From: CAWHJB01 sp963698715
GTDB taxonomy: Bacteria > Chloroflexota > Anaerolineae > Anaerolineales > UBA4823
DNA: 64,000 nt
Direction of reading: 5' to 3'
Assembly: GCA_963698715.1 (NCBI GenBank)
Contig: CAVORW010000002.1
Span: 558,001-622,000, forward strand
The notes beneath the pieces are model-generated. The model did not search any database. It saw only the letters and a list, made by a program, of their open reading frames with translations, and was not told the DNA's origin. This document shows positions 18,069 to 26,134 of this stretch, one piece after another; the stretch's first letter is position 1, and every line of letters starts with the position of its first letter. Position numbers and translations under genes: made by a program.

Positions 18069-18944
18069 TTGGATCGGCGCCAGGTTTTGATCATTGAAGA
18101 TGACAAGGAAACGGCTGATCTTTTCAGCACGGTCCTTAGTATGGTTGGCTATCAATGCGAGATAGCACTGACGGCCCGTACGGCGCTGTCGCGCATAGCC
18201 GCGACCGTGCCAGATTTGATTTTGCTGGATATGCACCTGGGGATTGAAATCGGTGGGGAAGACATCCTCTACCAGATCCGCTCAAATTCGCGCTTCGATA
18301 ATACCCGGGTGATTGTGGTTACCGCCCATTCCAGTAATGCCGATATCGTCAGCGAATTATCGGATCTGGTGCTGTTAAAACCGGTGGATGTTAATCAACT
18401 CCAAACCCTGGCGGCGCGGATTGGCTCGTCGGACTCTGGCGTTCGTCCGATTCCTTTTCGCGATCCGATCACACGGCTATTTAACGAGGCGTTTTATGAT
18501 ACCCGGCTGGAGCTGGCCTACGAGCGTGCCCGCCGGCGAGCGGACTTTTTATATGCCTCCCTGGTTTTACAGTTACAGCTGCGCGAGTACGAAGAACAAG
18601 AACTGGATCCAGTGGTTTCGTCCAGTATATTGCAACAGGCATCCGATCGACTGCGCTCTTCCTTGCGGCCTATGGATACCATTGCCCGATTTTCTGGCTG
18701 GAAATTCGCCACATTGCATGAAGAGTTAAGGGACACCCAAGATGCGCAGGTGATTATTACCCGCATTTTGGGCCGATTGCTTGAGCCCTATCGCGTGGGC
18801 GAAGATGAATACCGGGTGGAGGTTTTCTTTGGGGTTGGTTTGAACAACCCGCGCTATAAACTAGCCAGGGACGTGCTCTCTGCAGCTGAACGTTCTTTGG
18901 GTGAAGCTCTCGAGCGTGAGGTCAAACACACCGGGACGGAATAA
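18069..18944 (+). CDS. Response regulator with degenerate GGDEF output domain
   Basis: A 291-residue protein. Residues 1-120 are a receiver domain: IIEDDKETA acidic pocket, LILLDMHLG with the phosphoacceptor Asp, VVTAHSS, and LLKPVD with the conserved Lys. Residues 135-285 have the start of a diguanylate cyclase fold (DPITRLFNEAFYDTRLELAYERARR), but the catalytic GGDEF position reads SGWKF, so cyclase activity is unlikely. Start is TTG at 18069 behind a GGGAGGTGAAACC site. No kinase gene is adjacent. It probably acts as a signalling adaptor or c-di-GMP/GTP sensor without enzyme activity. Confidence 0.82.
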   Translation: MDRRQVLIIEDDKETADLFSTVLSMVGYQCEIALTARTALSRIAATVPDLILLDMHLGIEIGGEDILYQIRSNSRFDNTRVIVVTAHSSNADIVSELSDLVLLKPVDVNQLQTLAARIGSSDSGVRPIPFRDPITRLFNEAFYDTRLELAYERARRRADFLYASLVLQLQLREYEEQELDPVVSSSILQQASDRLRSSLRPMDTIARFSGWKFATLHEELRDTQDAQVIITRILGRLLEPYRVGEDEYRVEVFFGVGLNNPRYKLARDVLSAAERSLGEALEREVKHTGTE

Positions 18945-19018
18945 CTCGATCCAGATGGATCAATATATCGAATGGGAAGCCTGCCTATGCCAGTGCATAC
19001 GGTTGCTTCCCATTTTGA

Positions 19019-19966
19019 CTATTTGCCACCGGGGGGAAATGCAAAATTGGTGGAAGCAGCACGCATTCTGCGCCGGCGCACGATGAACCCCTCGGTAGTA
19101 TAGAGCAGTAAGGCCAGCCAAATAATGCCGAATCCGATCCATTGGACCTGAGTGAAAGGCTCTTTGTAGAGCAGCACGCCCAGCAAAAACTGGCAGGTTG
19201 GGGCAATATACTGCAGCAGCCCGAGCAGAGAAAGGGGAATACTGCGGGCGGCGCTCGAGAACATCAGCAGGGGTGTGGTGGTAAATAAGCCCGCCAGGAC
19301 AAGCAGCAGGTTGTTTAACGGTCCCACGTGCCCAAAAGCGCCATAGCCCTGGAACTCGACGTAGAGCAAGTAGCCAACTGCCGGCAAAAACAGAATGCCC
19401 GTTTCCAGAGTCAAGCCATACAGCGAACCCAGTGGCGATATTTTCTTCATTAGGCCGTATAAACCAAAAGAGAATGCCAGCACAAGTGCGATCCAGGGTG
19501 GCGCGCCCAGTTGAACGGTCAGATAAAGCACACCAACAGCCGCCAGGCCGATCGGCAGCCACTGCGTGGCCCGCAGTCTTTCTTTCAAGATGACCACACC
19601 CAATGCAACACTTACCAGGGGATTGATAAAGTAGCCCAGGCTGGTTTCCACAACATATCCGGCATTCACACCCCAAACATAGGTAAGCCAGTTGATTGCC
19701 AGCAAACAAGCTGCAATGATATAAGTCACCAGCATTTTAGGCCCGCGAATGGCAGATCGCAGGCCGTGCCATTGGCCCCTGACAACGATCAGAAACAGCA
19801 GCAAAATAAACGACCAGGCAATGCGATGAAACAAGATCTGTGCCGCCGGGACGACCTGGATCGTTTTAAAGTAAATTGGAAAAAAGCCCCAAATCAAATA
19901 GGCCGAAATTCCGAAGAGCACGCCTTTGTTGGTCAAAAATATCCTCCGGTTCGATCTGGATTCCAT
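19019..19966 (-). CDS. rarD: RarD-type EamA transporter
   Basis: A 315-residue membrane protein with about ten spans in two EamA halves. GVLFGISAYLIWGFFPIYFK, the early HRIAWSF and LTYVWGVNAGYVVETSLGYFINPL match the RarD subfamily closely. RarD proteins are named from chloramphenicol-sensitivity phenotypes in other bacteria; the true substrate is not established. The gene is convergent with the response regulator upstream in the window and divergent from the sigma factor gene. Symbol given on subfamily likeness. Confidence 0.82.
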   Translation of the reverse strand: MESRSNRRIFLTNKGVLFGISAYLIWGFFPIYFKTIQVVPAAQILFHRIAWSFILLLFLIVVRGQWHGLRSAIRGPKMLVTYIIAACLLAINWLTYVWGVNAGYVVETSLGYFINPLVSVALGVVILKERLRATQWLPIGLAAVGVLYLTVQLGAPPWIALVLAFSFGLYGLMKKISPLGSLYGLTLETGILFLPAVGYLLYVEFQGYGAFGHVGPLNNLLLVLAGLFTTTPLLMFSSAARSIPLSLLGLLQYIAPTCQFLLGVLLYKEPFTQVQWIGFGIIWLALLLYTTEGFIVRRRRMRAASTNFAFPPGGK

Positions 19967-20227
19967 CCAATATCAGGGGGTACGCTGGGAGCAAGTAGTC
20001 TGGCGAACAGGCGCAATGATACCAGATATGGCGCTGCCTGGCTGGACCTGAACTGGGAGCAAAAAAAAGTTTCTGCAATGGAATAAAGTTAAAGTGTAGT
20101 TAAGATTATTGCAAGTAGTGACACATTTTCAAAACTTCATCGTTTATTCTTATGCAAGGACCTAACATTCTATCGGACCGGAATAAGAACTGAAGCAAGT
20201 GAGGAGAGACCCTACAGGTTATGCTAA

Positions 20228-20782
20228 ATGCTTAAAGCTGTCAGTTCGGAGATGATCAGCCGAGCACAGAATGGTGATAAGACCGTTCTCTCTGTTCTGT
20301 ATGAACGCTACCGGGATAGTATTTTTCGATTCCTGTATTACCGGGTGGGTAATATTCAGGTTGCTGAAGACCTGACTTCGGAAGTGTTCTTGCGAATGAT
20401 CCGGGCCATTGGCGGGTACCGTTCGCGTGGGGTAGCTTTTGACGCCTGGCTCTTTCAGATTGCTCGCAATCAGGCAATTGATTATTACCGTAAACAGGAG
20501 CGCGAGCAAAACGTTACGCTGGAAGACGAAATCTTGATGTCAAACGATGGTGTAGAAAAGATGATCGATGGTCAGTTCAACAGTCAGCGGTTGGCAAAGG
20601 CGTTGCGCCATTTGAACGAAGCCCAACGAGATGTGATTGTGCTGCGTTTTGTAAATGAAATGCCAATTTCTCAGGTAGCCCAAACGCTGCATAAAAGCGA
20701 AGATTCGGTGAAGGCCTTACAAAGGCGAGGCCTGATCGCATTACGAGAAATTCTCTCGCGCTGGGAGGACCAGTATGAATAA
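20228..20782 (+). CDS. ECF-type RNA polymerase sigma factor
   Basis: A 184-residue sigma-70 factor with region 2 (LYERYRDSIFRFLYYRVGN, AEDLTSEVFLRMIRAI, FDAWLFQIARNQAIDYYRK) and region 4 (LNEAQRDVIVLRFVNEMPISQVAQTL, then KSEDSVKALQRRGLIALREIL). Regions 1 and 3 are missing, as in extracytoplasmic-function factors. Its last bases overlap by eight with the start of the FecR-domain membrane protein, a normal arrangement for sigma factor and partner/anti-sigma pairs. It may direct transcription of its own operon; I cannot name the promoter motif. Confidence 0.9.
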   Translation: MLKAVSSEMISRAQNGDKTVLSVLYERYRDSIFRFLYYRVGNIQVAEDLTSEVFLRMIRAIGGYRSRGVAFDAWLFQIARNQAIDYYRKQEREQNVTLEDEILMSNDGVEKMIDGQFNSQRLAKALRHLNEAQRDVIVLRFVNEMPISQVAQTLHKSEDSVKALQRRGLIALREILSRWEDQYE

Positions 20783-22721
20783 AACTGATGATCTATTGCA
20801 GCAAAAGCTAGAGGAACTGGAGCAGGGCAAGCCGCTGGAAGAAGTTTTGGCACAGATCCCAGTGGAGATGGAAGAACTCGCTTCACTGATCAGTCTAGCC
20901 AGCGGTATGCGTGCGATGCCTCATCCCCAGCCTGTCAGGCTGGCCTTCGCTGATGTAGCCGCAAGTGGGAATGGGCGAGCGTCCCTGCCCAAACAACGCA
21001 GCGCCTGGCCACGCTTGGTCTTTGCAACTGGATTAGCCGGGGTCGTTGCAGCGATAATGCTGTCGATGGTTGCTTTGGCTGCTTTTGGATTGTGGCTGGC
21101 AGGACCTCGCAGCGCTCGCACCGCAACCCTGTTGGAATTAAGCGGGCGAGTAGAGCTCGCAAATACGCCCGGCGATTGGCGTGTAGCAGAGCAAGGTGAG
21201 CGTATTGGCGCTGGTACCCGTATTCGGACAGGTGATGCATCCAGTGCAATCTTGCTCTTCTATGAAGGCAGCCGGGCGACTCTAACTGCGGCCACGGACC
21301 TGACCATCAGTCACCTGGGGGGCAGTTGGAGCAAGCTATTGAAGGTGAGCTTAAACCAATTTGCCGGGCAAACCAGCCACAGGGTTGTGCCGCTGCGCAG
21401 CTCGGATGGACGGTATCAGGTGCTAACACCCTCGGGATTGGCCAGCGTGCGCGGCACAGTTTTTAAGGTGGCCGTGAATCCGGGCGGGCGAGCCTATTTT
21501 GCAGTCGAACAGGGTAGGGTTCTGGTCAGCCAGTCGGATATCCAAGTGGTGCTGGATGCCGGGCAGGCGACGGCCTCGCAGCCTAATGATCTGCCTCAGC
21601 AGCCTGCCTACCAGTTCAGTCTATCGGGTGTGGTGACCTCCATCGAGGGCAGCACCTGGGTGGTCAATGATATGTCCTTCCAGGTAACGACCGAGACTCT
21701 TCAGACAGGCGACCCACAGTTTGGTGACTATGTGCTGGTGGAGGGACGGATTTTTGAGGCTGCTAGTCTGATCGCAGATACAATCACAGTGATCAGCGAT
21801 CAGGAAGAGTTCTCAACGTTTACGGGGATATTGGAATCAATGGATGGTCTGGTGTGGAGTGTCAGCGGAACCGAGATCCTGGTTAATCCTCAGACAGAAC
21901 TGGAGCCCGGATTGGCGTTAGGCAACCCGGTTAAGGTCAAGTTTGTCGTTCTGGCGGACGGGCGCTGGCTGGCAGTTGAGATTGAAAAACTGGATGAAAA
22001 CGAAGAAATCCCGCCGCTAACCGAGGCGACTCCAGATCCGACGATCACCGCCCCCACCCAGTCCGTCAGCGGAACGATTAGTGTATCACCTGAAATTACG
22101 CCAACCCTGGTTACGACTTGCACGGGCGCCAACCCGCACCCAACCGGCCAGAAGCTGGCTCAGCGCTATGGAGTTGCTTACGAGGAAATCATGGGTTGGT
22201 TCTGCCAGAATTTTGGTTTTGGTGAGATCGATCTTGCTTACGGTTTGAGCCTGCAATCTGGGCTGCCCGTGGAGGATATCTTCGCCATGCGCATCTCTGG
22301 CCTGGGTTGGGGACAGATCAAAGCCCAGCTCAAGAATGTAACGCCTGCGCCGATGCCCAGCATCACACCGACGGTGACTGCAACCCTTACAACGACTGTG
22401 ACCGTTGAGCCAAGTGAGATACCACCTGCGCCGGCTGAAACCCCGGTACCCCAGGGACCTACAACCTGCACCGGAGCCGACCCACACCCCACCGGCCAAA
22501 CACTGGCTGCTCGATATGGCGTCTCCTATGAGGAAATCATGGGCTGGTTTTGCCAGGGCTTTGGTTTCGGCGAGATCGATCTGGCCTATAGTCTGAGCCG
22601 TCAGGCTGGTGTGCCAGTCAGCGAGATCTTTGCCTTGCGAAGCTCCGGGATGGGTTGGGGGAATATCAAGAAGTATTATGACCCCAAGCCTCCTAAACCA
22701 CCCAAACCGCCGAAGCCATAG
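20775..22721 (+). CDS. Membrane FecR-domain protein, likely sigma-factor partner, with duplicated C-terminal modules
   Basis: A 648-residue protein. Residues 1-70 are cytoplasmic (LLQQKLEELEQGKPLEEVL), fitting a sigma-binding region. One membrane span lies near 80-115. Residues 120-270 form a FecR-type domain (LELSGRVELANTPGDW, IRTGDASSAILLFYEGSRA, GLASVRGTVFKVAV). Two DUF5666-like beta modules follow (GVVTSIEGSTWVVND and GILESMDGLVWSVSG). The C-terminal third has Thr/Pro-rich linkers and two copies of a 70-residue unit with CTGA-PHPTG and EEIMGWFCQ-FGFGEIDLAY. It ends in PKPPKPPKPPKP. Probably couples an envelope signal to the adjacent sigma factor. Confidence 0.78.
   Translation: MNKTDDLLQQKLEELEQGKPLEEVLAQIPVEMEELASLISLASGMRAMPHPQPVRLAFADVAASGNGRASLPKQRSAWPRLVFATGLAGVVAAIMLSMVALAAFGLWLAGPRSARTATLLELSGRVELANTPGDWRVAEQGERIGAGTRIRTGDASSAILLFYEGSRATLTAATDLTISHLGGSWSKLLKVSLNQFAGQTSHRVVPLRSSDGRYQVLTPSGLASVRGTVFKVAVNPGGRAYFAVEQGRVLVSQSDIQVVLDAGQATASQPNDLPQQPAYQFSLSGVVTSIEGSTWVVNDMSFQVTTETLQTGDPQFGDYVLVEGRIFEAASLIADTITVISDQEEFSTFTGILESMDGLVWSVSGTEILVNPQTELEPGLALGNPVKVKFVVLADGRWLAVEIEKLDENEEIPPLTEATPDPTITAPTQSVSGTISVSPEITPTLVTTCTGANPHPTGQKLAQRYGVAYEEIMGWFCQNFGFGEIDLAYGLSLQSGLPVEDIFAMRISGLGWGQIKAQLKNVTPAPMPSITPTVTATLTTTVTVEPSEIPPAPAETPVPQGPTTCTGADPHPTGQTLAARYGVSYEEIMGWFCQGFGFGEIDLAYSLSRQAGVPVSEIFALRSSGMGWGNIKKYYDPKPPKPPKPPKP
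22116..22670 (+). repeat. In-gene tandem duplication of a cysteine-containing module
   Basis: Bases 22116-22325 and 22464-22670 encode two near-identical 70-residue units (CTGANPHPTGQKLAQRYGV and CTGADPHPTGQTLAARYGV, each with GWFCQ), separated by a Thr/Pro linker. The DNA copies have diverged mainly at third codon positions, so the duplication is old and kept under selection. Confidence 0.8.
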
Positions 22722-22763
22722 AGACCGCTGTTCGAACCAGATTGTAAAAAAGGGATAATGAGG

Positions 22764-22795
22764 GTGTCGGTGGGATTGTGCGTCCCCACCGGCAC
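22764..22795 (+). terminator. Hairpin after the sigma/FecR operon
   Basis: GTGTCGGTGGG at 22764-22774 pairs with CCCACCGGCAC at 22785-22795 (one G-T pair), followed by TATTGTTGT. It lies 43 bases after the stop codon and is the likely end of the sigma-factor operon. Confidence 0.55.
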
Positions 22796-22958
22796 TATTG
22801 TTGTCCATTCGTATGAATCAAGGCAATGTTCGGTTGGCTTGCTTCATAAATCATATCTGCCGCAAGCAACCATCTGCGATATACTCAGTCGGAGGCTGTC
22901 GGAATAAAGCCAGATTGGAATATTCCCACACAGCCCACCTACCTGTAAGGAGGTGGCG

Positions 22959-24263
22959 ATGAGCTTGCGTGAAACCCTGCGACAACTGGAAGCTCGCAGT
23001 AACCTGACCCGCATTAAGCGCCCAATATCGAAAACCTACCAGATCGCCGGCGTGCTTAAAAAATTGGAGCCTGCCCCAGTGCTGTGTGAGCAGGTCAGTG
23101 AGTCGCAATTCTCGGTCGCTGGAAATCTATACTGTACCAAAGCCGATATTGCCGCAGCTTTTGGGATCGGGGTGGCGGAGATCATCCCTTATCTGACTCG
23201 GGCGATTGAGAATCGCTCGCCTTGTGAGGTGGTCACCCAGGCGCCCTGCCAGGAAATTGTCGACCTGAATCCAGATTTGGACCAGCTGCCGATTTTGCGC
23301 CACTGTGAGAATGATGGCGGCAATTACATCAGTTCGGGGGTGGTGATTGCCCGGCACCCGGTTTATGGGCAGAATGCCGATTTCCATCGCCTGATGCAGT
23401 TTTCAAAGACCGAGATGGCCATGCGGGTGGTGCGCTCGCGCCATTTCGACACCTTTTTACAGGAGCTGGGGGAACTGGATGTCGCCGTTTGCATCGGAAT
23501 TGGGCCGAATGTGCTGGCTGCAGCAGCTACATCCGTAGAGCTGGGAGTTAATGAATTAGAAATTGCCAATGCCCTATTGCCTTTGCAAGTTGTCCGGGCC
23601 ACGACAGTTGATCTGTTGGTCCCAGCAGAGGCCGAATTTGTTCTGGAAGGAACCGTCTACCGGGATCGCAAGCATGCCGAAGGTCCTTTTGTAGATTTAA
23701 CGGAGACCCAGGATGTGGTTCGCCAGGAGCCAGTCCTGGTAGTTCGAGCCATAACCCACCGCCGGGAAGCGATCTGGCAAGCGCTTCTGCCTGGCGGGCT
23801 AGAACATAAATTGTTAATGGGAATGCCGCGCGAACCAACCATCTTTCGAAAAGTGAATCAGGTCGTGCGCTGTCTGGATGTAAATATCAACCCAGGGGGT
23901 TGTTCATGGCTGCATGCGATTGTGCAGATCGACAAGCAGACCGAACAGGACGGACGGCTGGCAATTGAGGCGGCTTTTGATGGCCACCGGTCTTGCAAAC
24001 ACGTTTTTGTGGTGGACAAGGACATTGACATTTATAATCCCCTGCAAGTGGAGTGGGCGCTGGCAACCCGATTTCAGGGAGATCGCGACCTTGTCATCCG
24101 ACCCCCTGAACAAGGTTCCAGCCTGGATCCCAGTGCTGAAGACGGCAGCCATCTAACGACGAAATTGGGATTCGACCTGACCAAGCCGCTGAACCCGGGC
24201 GGCAAGTCATACGAAAAGGCTCCGTTTCCCGAGGTTGATCTGGCCCGATTTCTTCAGGATTAG
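22959..24263 (+). CDS. UbiD-family decarboxylase (candidate anhydromevalonate-phosphate decarboxylase)
   Basis: About 434 residues, the usual size for UbiD enzymes, which decarboxylate unsaturated acids with prenylated FMN. Family features are YRDRKHAEGPFVD and the stretch WQALLPGGLEHKLLMGMPREPTIF. The ATG at 22959 has AAGGAGG five bases ahead; a GTG two codons earlier is less well placed. The AcnX large and small subunit genes follow at 52 and 72 bases. In Archaea this trio converts mevalonate phosphate to isopentenyl phosphate by dehydration and decarboxylation; I infer the same here. Other UbiD substrates, such as aromatic acids, are possible. No UbiX gene is in the window. Confidence 0.85.
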   Translation: MSLRETLRQLEARSNLTRIKRPISKTYQIAGVLKKLEPAPVLCEQVSESQFSVAGNLYCTKADIAAAFGIGVAEIIPYLTRAIENRSPCEVVTQAPCQEIVDLNPDLDQLPILRHCENDGGNYISSGVVIARHPVYGQNADFHRLMQFSKTEMAMRVVRSRHFDTFLQELGELDVAVCIGIGPNVLAAAATSVELGVNELEIANALLPLQVVRATTVDLLVPAEAEFVLEGTVYRDRKHAEGPFVDLTETQDVVRQEPVLVVRAITHRREAIWQALLPGGLEHKLLMGMPREPTIFRKVNQVVRCLDVNINPGGCSWLHAIVQIDKQTEQDGRLAIEAAFDGHRSCKHVFVVDKDIDIYNPLQVEWALATRFQGDRDLVIRPPEQGSSLDPSAEDGSHLTTKLGFDLTKPLNPGGKSYEKAPFPEVDLARFLQD

Positions 24264-24315
24264 AGCGCGGTCAAGCGGAACAACGCCGAACATTTGGACT
24301 CCCCAGGAGTAAGTT

Positions 24316-25539
24316 ATGCGGCTAACGATTGAACAACAGGCCATGCTGGCTGGCGAACAAGGCCGGGCAGTTCAAAAAGCCTTCCAGATTTTAGATACTC
24401 TAGGGACTATTTATGGCGCTCACAAGATGATCCCGGTCAGCTCGGTGCAGATCTCCGGGGTCAGTTATGCGAATCTGGGCGAAGCTGGCCTGCAATTTCT
24501 GACCGAAATGGCGGATTTTGGTGGCAAAGCCCGGGTATTGACCACCCTGAACCCGGCTGGTATGGATATTGAAAACTGGCAATCTTTGGGTATTGATCCG
24601 GAGTTTGCCCGCAATCAACAACGGGTGCTGGAGGCTTTTGCCCGGATGGAGGTCATCACCACCTGTACTTGCACGCCGTATCTGGCTGGCTACCCTCCGA
24701 TGTTCGGCGACCACATTGCCTGGGCGGAAAGCAGTGCGGTCTGCTACGCCAATTCGGTCGTGGGGGCGCGCACCAACCGGGAAGGTGGGCCCAGCGCCCT
24801 GGCAGCGGCCCTGACCGGCTGCACGCCCGCATATGGGCTGCATTTGGACGAAAACCGTCTGCCTGGCCTGACGGTTGAAGTCCTGGCGCAATTTTCCAAT
24901 TTGGAAGACCTGAGCCAGACCTGGGAGTTTGGGGTCCTGGGCAAAGCGATTGGCCTGAAACTGGAAGCCCGACGCGGCAACCGGGTTCCTTATATCCTGG
25001 GGATCGAACAGGCCTCGATGGAGGGCCTCAAATCATTCTGCGCCAGTATTGCCACATTTGGTGGCACTGGCTTGTTTCATATTGCCGGCTTGACACCCGA
25101 AGCGGAACAGTTCAGTCCGCCGGCTGAACGAATCCAGATCACTGAGGCAGATTTGCGAGCGGCCCGGGCAAGCTTAACCGATGCAGTGTCCAGCGAAGTA
25201 GATTTTGTCAGCCTGGGCTGCCCGCACTTGTCGATCAAGGAGATTGCCCGGATTGCTCAACTGCTGGATGGACAGCAGGTTGTAAAAGAATTCTGGATTA
25301 CGACGGCCCGCCCAACCAAACGGCTTGCTGACAGGCTCGGATACACTGCCCGGATCGAGGCGAGCGGCGCCCAGTTTGCGACCGATACATGCTGTGTTGT
25401 GGCGCCTATCCAGGGGCGGTTTAAAGCCCTGGCTACCGACAGCGCCAAAGCCTGTTATTACGCCACCTCAAAAAATGGGTTTAAGACCGTGATCCTGCCC
25501 TTTGAGCAGGTCGTTAAGCAGGCTCTGAAGCGGGACTAG
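24316..25539 (+). CDS. AcnX-type aconitase large subunit (candidate phosphomevalonate dehydratase)
   Basis: A 407-residue iron-sulfur dehydratase of the aconitase X group. Cysteines in CTCTPYLAGYPP, AWAESSAVCYANSVVGARTNREGG, SLGCPHLS and TDTCCVVAP are in family positions and would hold the cluster. AcnX enzymes are either cis-3-hydroxyproline dehydratases or phosphomevalonate dehydratases. Here the large and small subunits are separate genes and a UbiD homologue is adjacent, which favours the second function. It has a GGAGTAAGTT ribosome-binding site. Iron-sulfur dependence would make it oxygen-sensitive, in keeping with an anaerobe. Confidence 0.87.
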   Translation: MRLTIEQQAMLAGEQGRAVQKAFQILDTLGTIYGAHKMIPVSSVQISGVSYANLGEAGLQFLTEMADFGGKARVLTTLNPAGMDIENWQSLGIDPEFARNQQRVLEAFARMEVITTCTCTPYLAGYPPMFGDHIAWAESSAVCYANSVVGARTNREGGPSALAAALTGCTPAYGLHLDENRLPGLTVEVLAQFSNLEDLSQTWEFGVLGKAIGLKLEARRGNRVPYILGIEQASMEGLKSFCASIATFGGTGLFHIAGLTPEAEQFSPPAERIQITEADLRAARASLTDAVSSEVDFVSLGCPHLSIKEIARIAQLLDGQQVVKEFWITTARPTKRLADRLGYTARIEASGAQFATDTCCVVAPIQGRFKALATDSAKACYYATSKNGFKTVILPFEQVVKQALKRD

Positions 25540-25611
25540 CGACGGTCTGGCTGCATTTTTCAGTTCAACAATCAATTGCTGTTCTAACTGCCCGATCAAA
25601 GGAGCCGCATA

Positions 25612-26004
25612 ATGATTTTTCAGGGACGTAAAATTTATCAGGGCCGGGCTCGAGGCGAAGCTCTGGTTACTTCGATGGGGATTTCCTTCTTTGGCGGTGT
25701 GGACCCCGACAGCGGGATTGTAGTAGAGAAAGGGCACGAGCTGGAAGGCCAATCGATCAGCGGCAAGATCCTGGTATTTCCAACCGGCAAGGGTTCGACA
25801 GTCGGATCATATACGCTCTATCGCTTAAAGCATAACGGCAAGGCTCCGGCTGCCATTATCAATGTGGACTGTGAAACGATCATTGCTGTGGGTTGTATTA
25901 TCGCCGAAATCCCGTGTGTGGATCAGATCCCAGTTCAGCACATCCGCACCGGAAACCAGCTGGTCGTGGATGGTTCGCATGGAATTGTTGAAATTCAAGC
26001 GTAA
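25612..26004 (+). CDS. AcnX small subunit (DUF126, swivelling domain)
   Basis: A 130-residue protein with the signature GSTVGSYTLYRLKHNGKAP followed by AAIINVDCETIIAVGCIIAEIP, typical of the aconitase X swivel domain. It completes the active site of the large subunit encoded just upstream. A strong AAAGGAG site precedes the ATG. It is the last gene of the operon and ends before a bidirectional terminator. Confidence 0.9.
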   Translation: MIFQGRKIYQGRARGEALVTSMGISFFGGVDPDSGIVVEKGHELEGQSISGKILVFPTGKGSTVGSYTLYRLKHNGKAPAAIINVDCETIIAVGCIIAEIPCVDQIPVQHIRTGNQLVVDGSHGIVEIQA

Positions 26005-26080
26005 ACAAACGCGTCTGTACGAGCTTCGCTTTTTCATTCAGGACTTGTGCGAGAAGACCACATAGGCAGATTAAGCATGC

Positions 26081-26115
26081 CAAAAAGCTCCTCCCATTGC
26101 GGGAGGAGCTTTTTG
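26081..26115. terminator. Bidirectional intrinsic terminator
   Basis: CAAAAAGCTCCTCCC (26081-26095) pairs perfectly with 26101-26115, with an ATTGC loop; the A-run on one side and T-run on the other make it work on both strands. It separates the convergent AcnX operon and the cytochrome cluster. Confidence 0.92.
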
Positions 26116-26134
26116 GTGGGAACAGGAACTCGTT

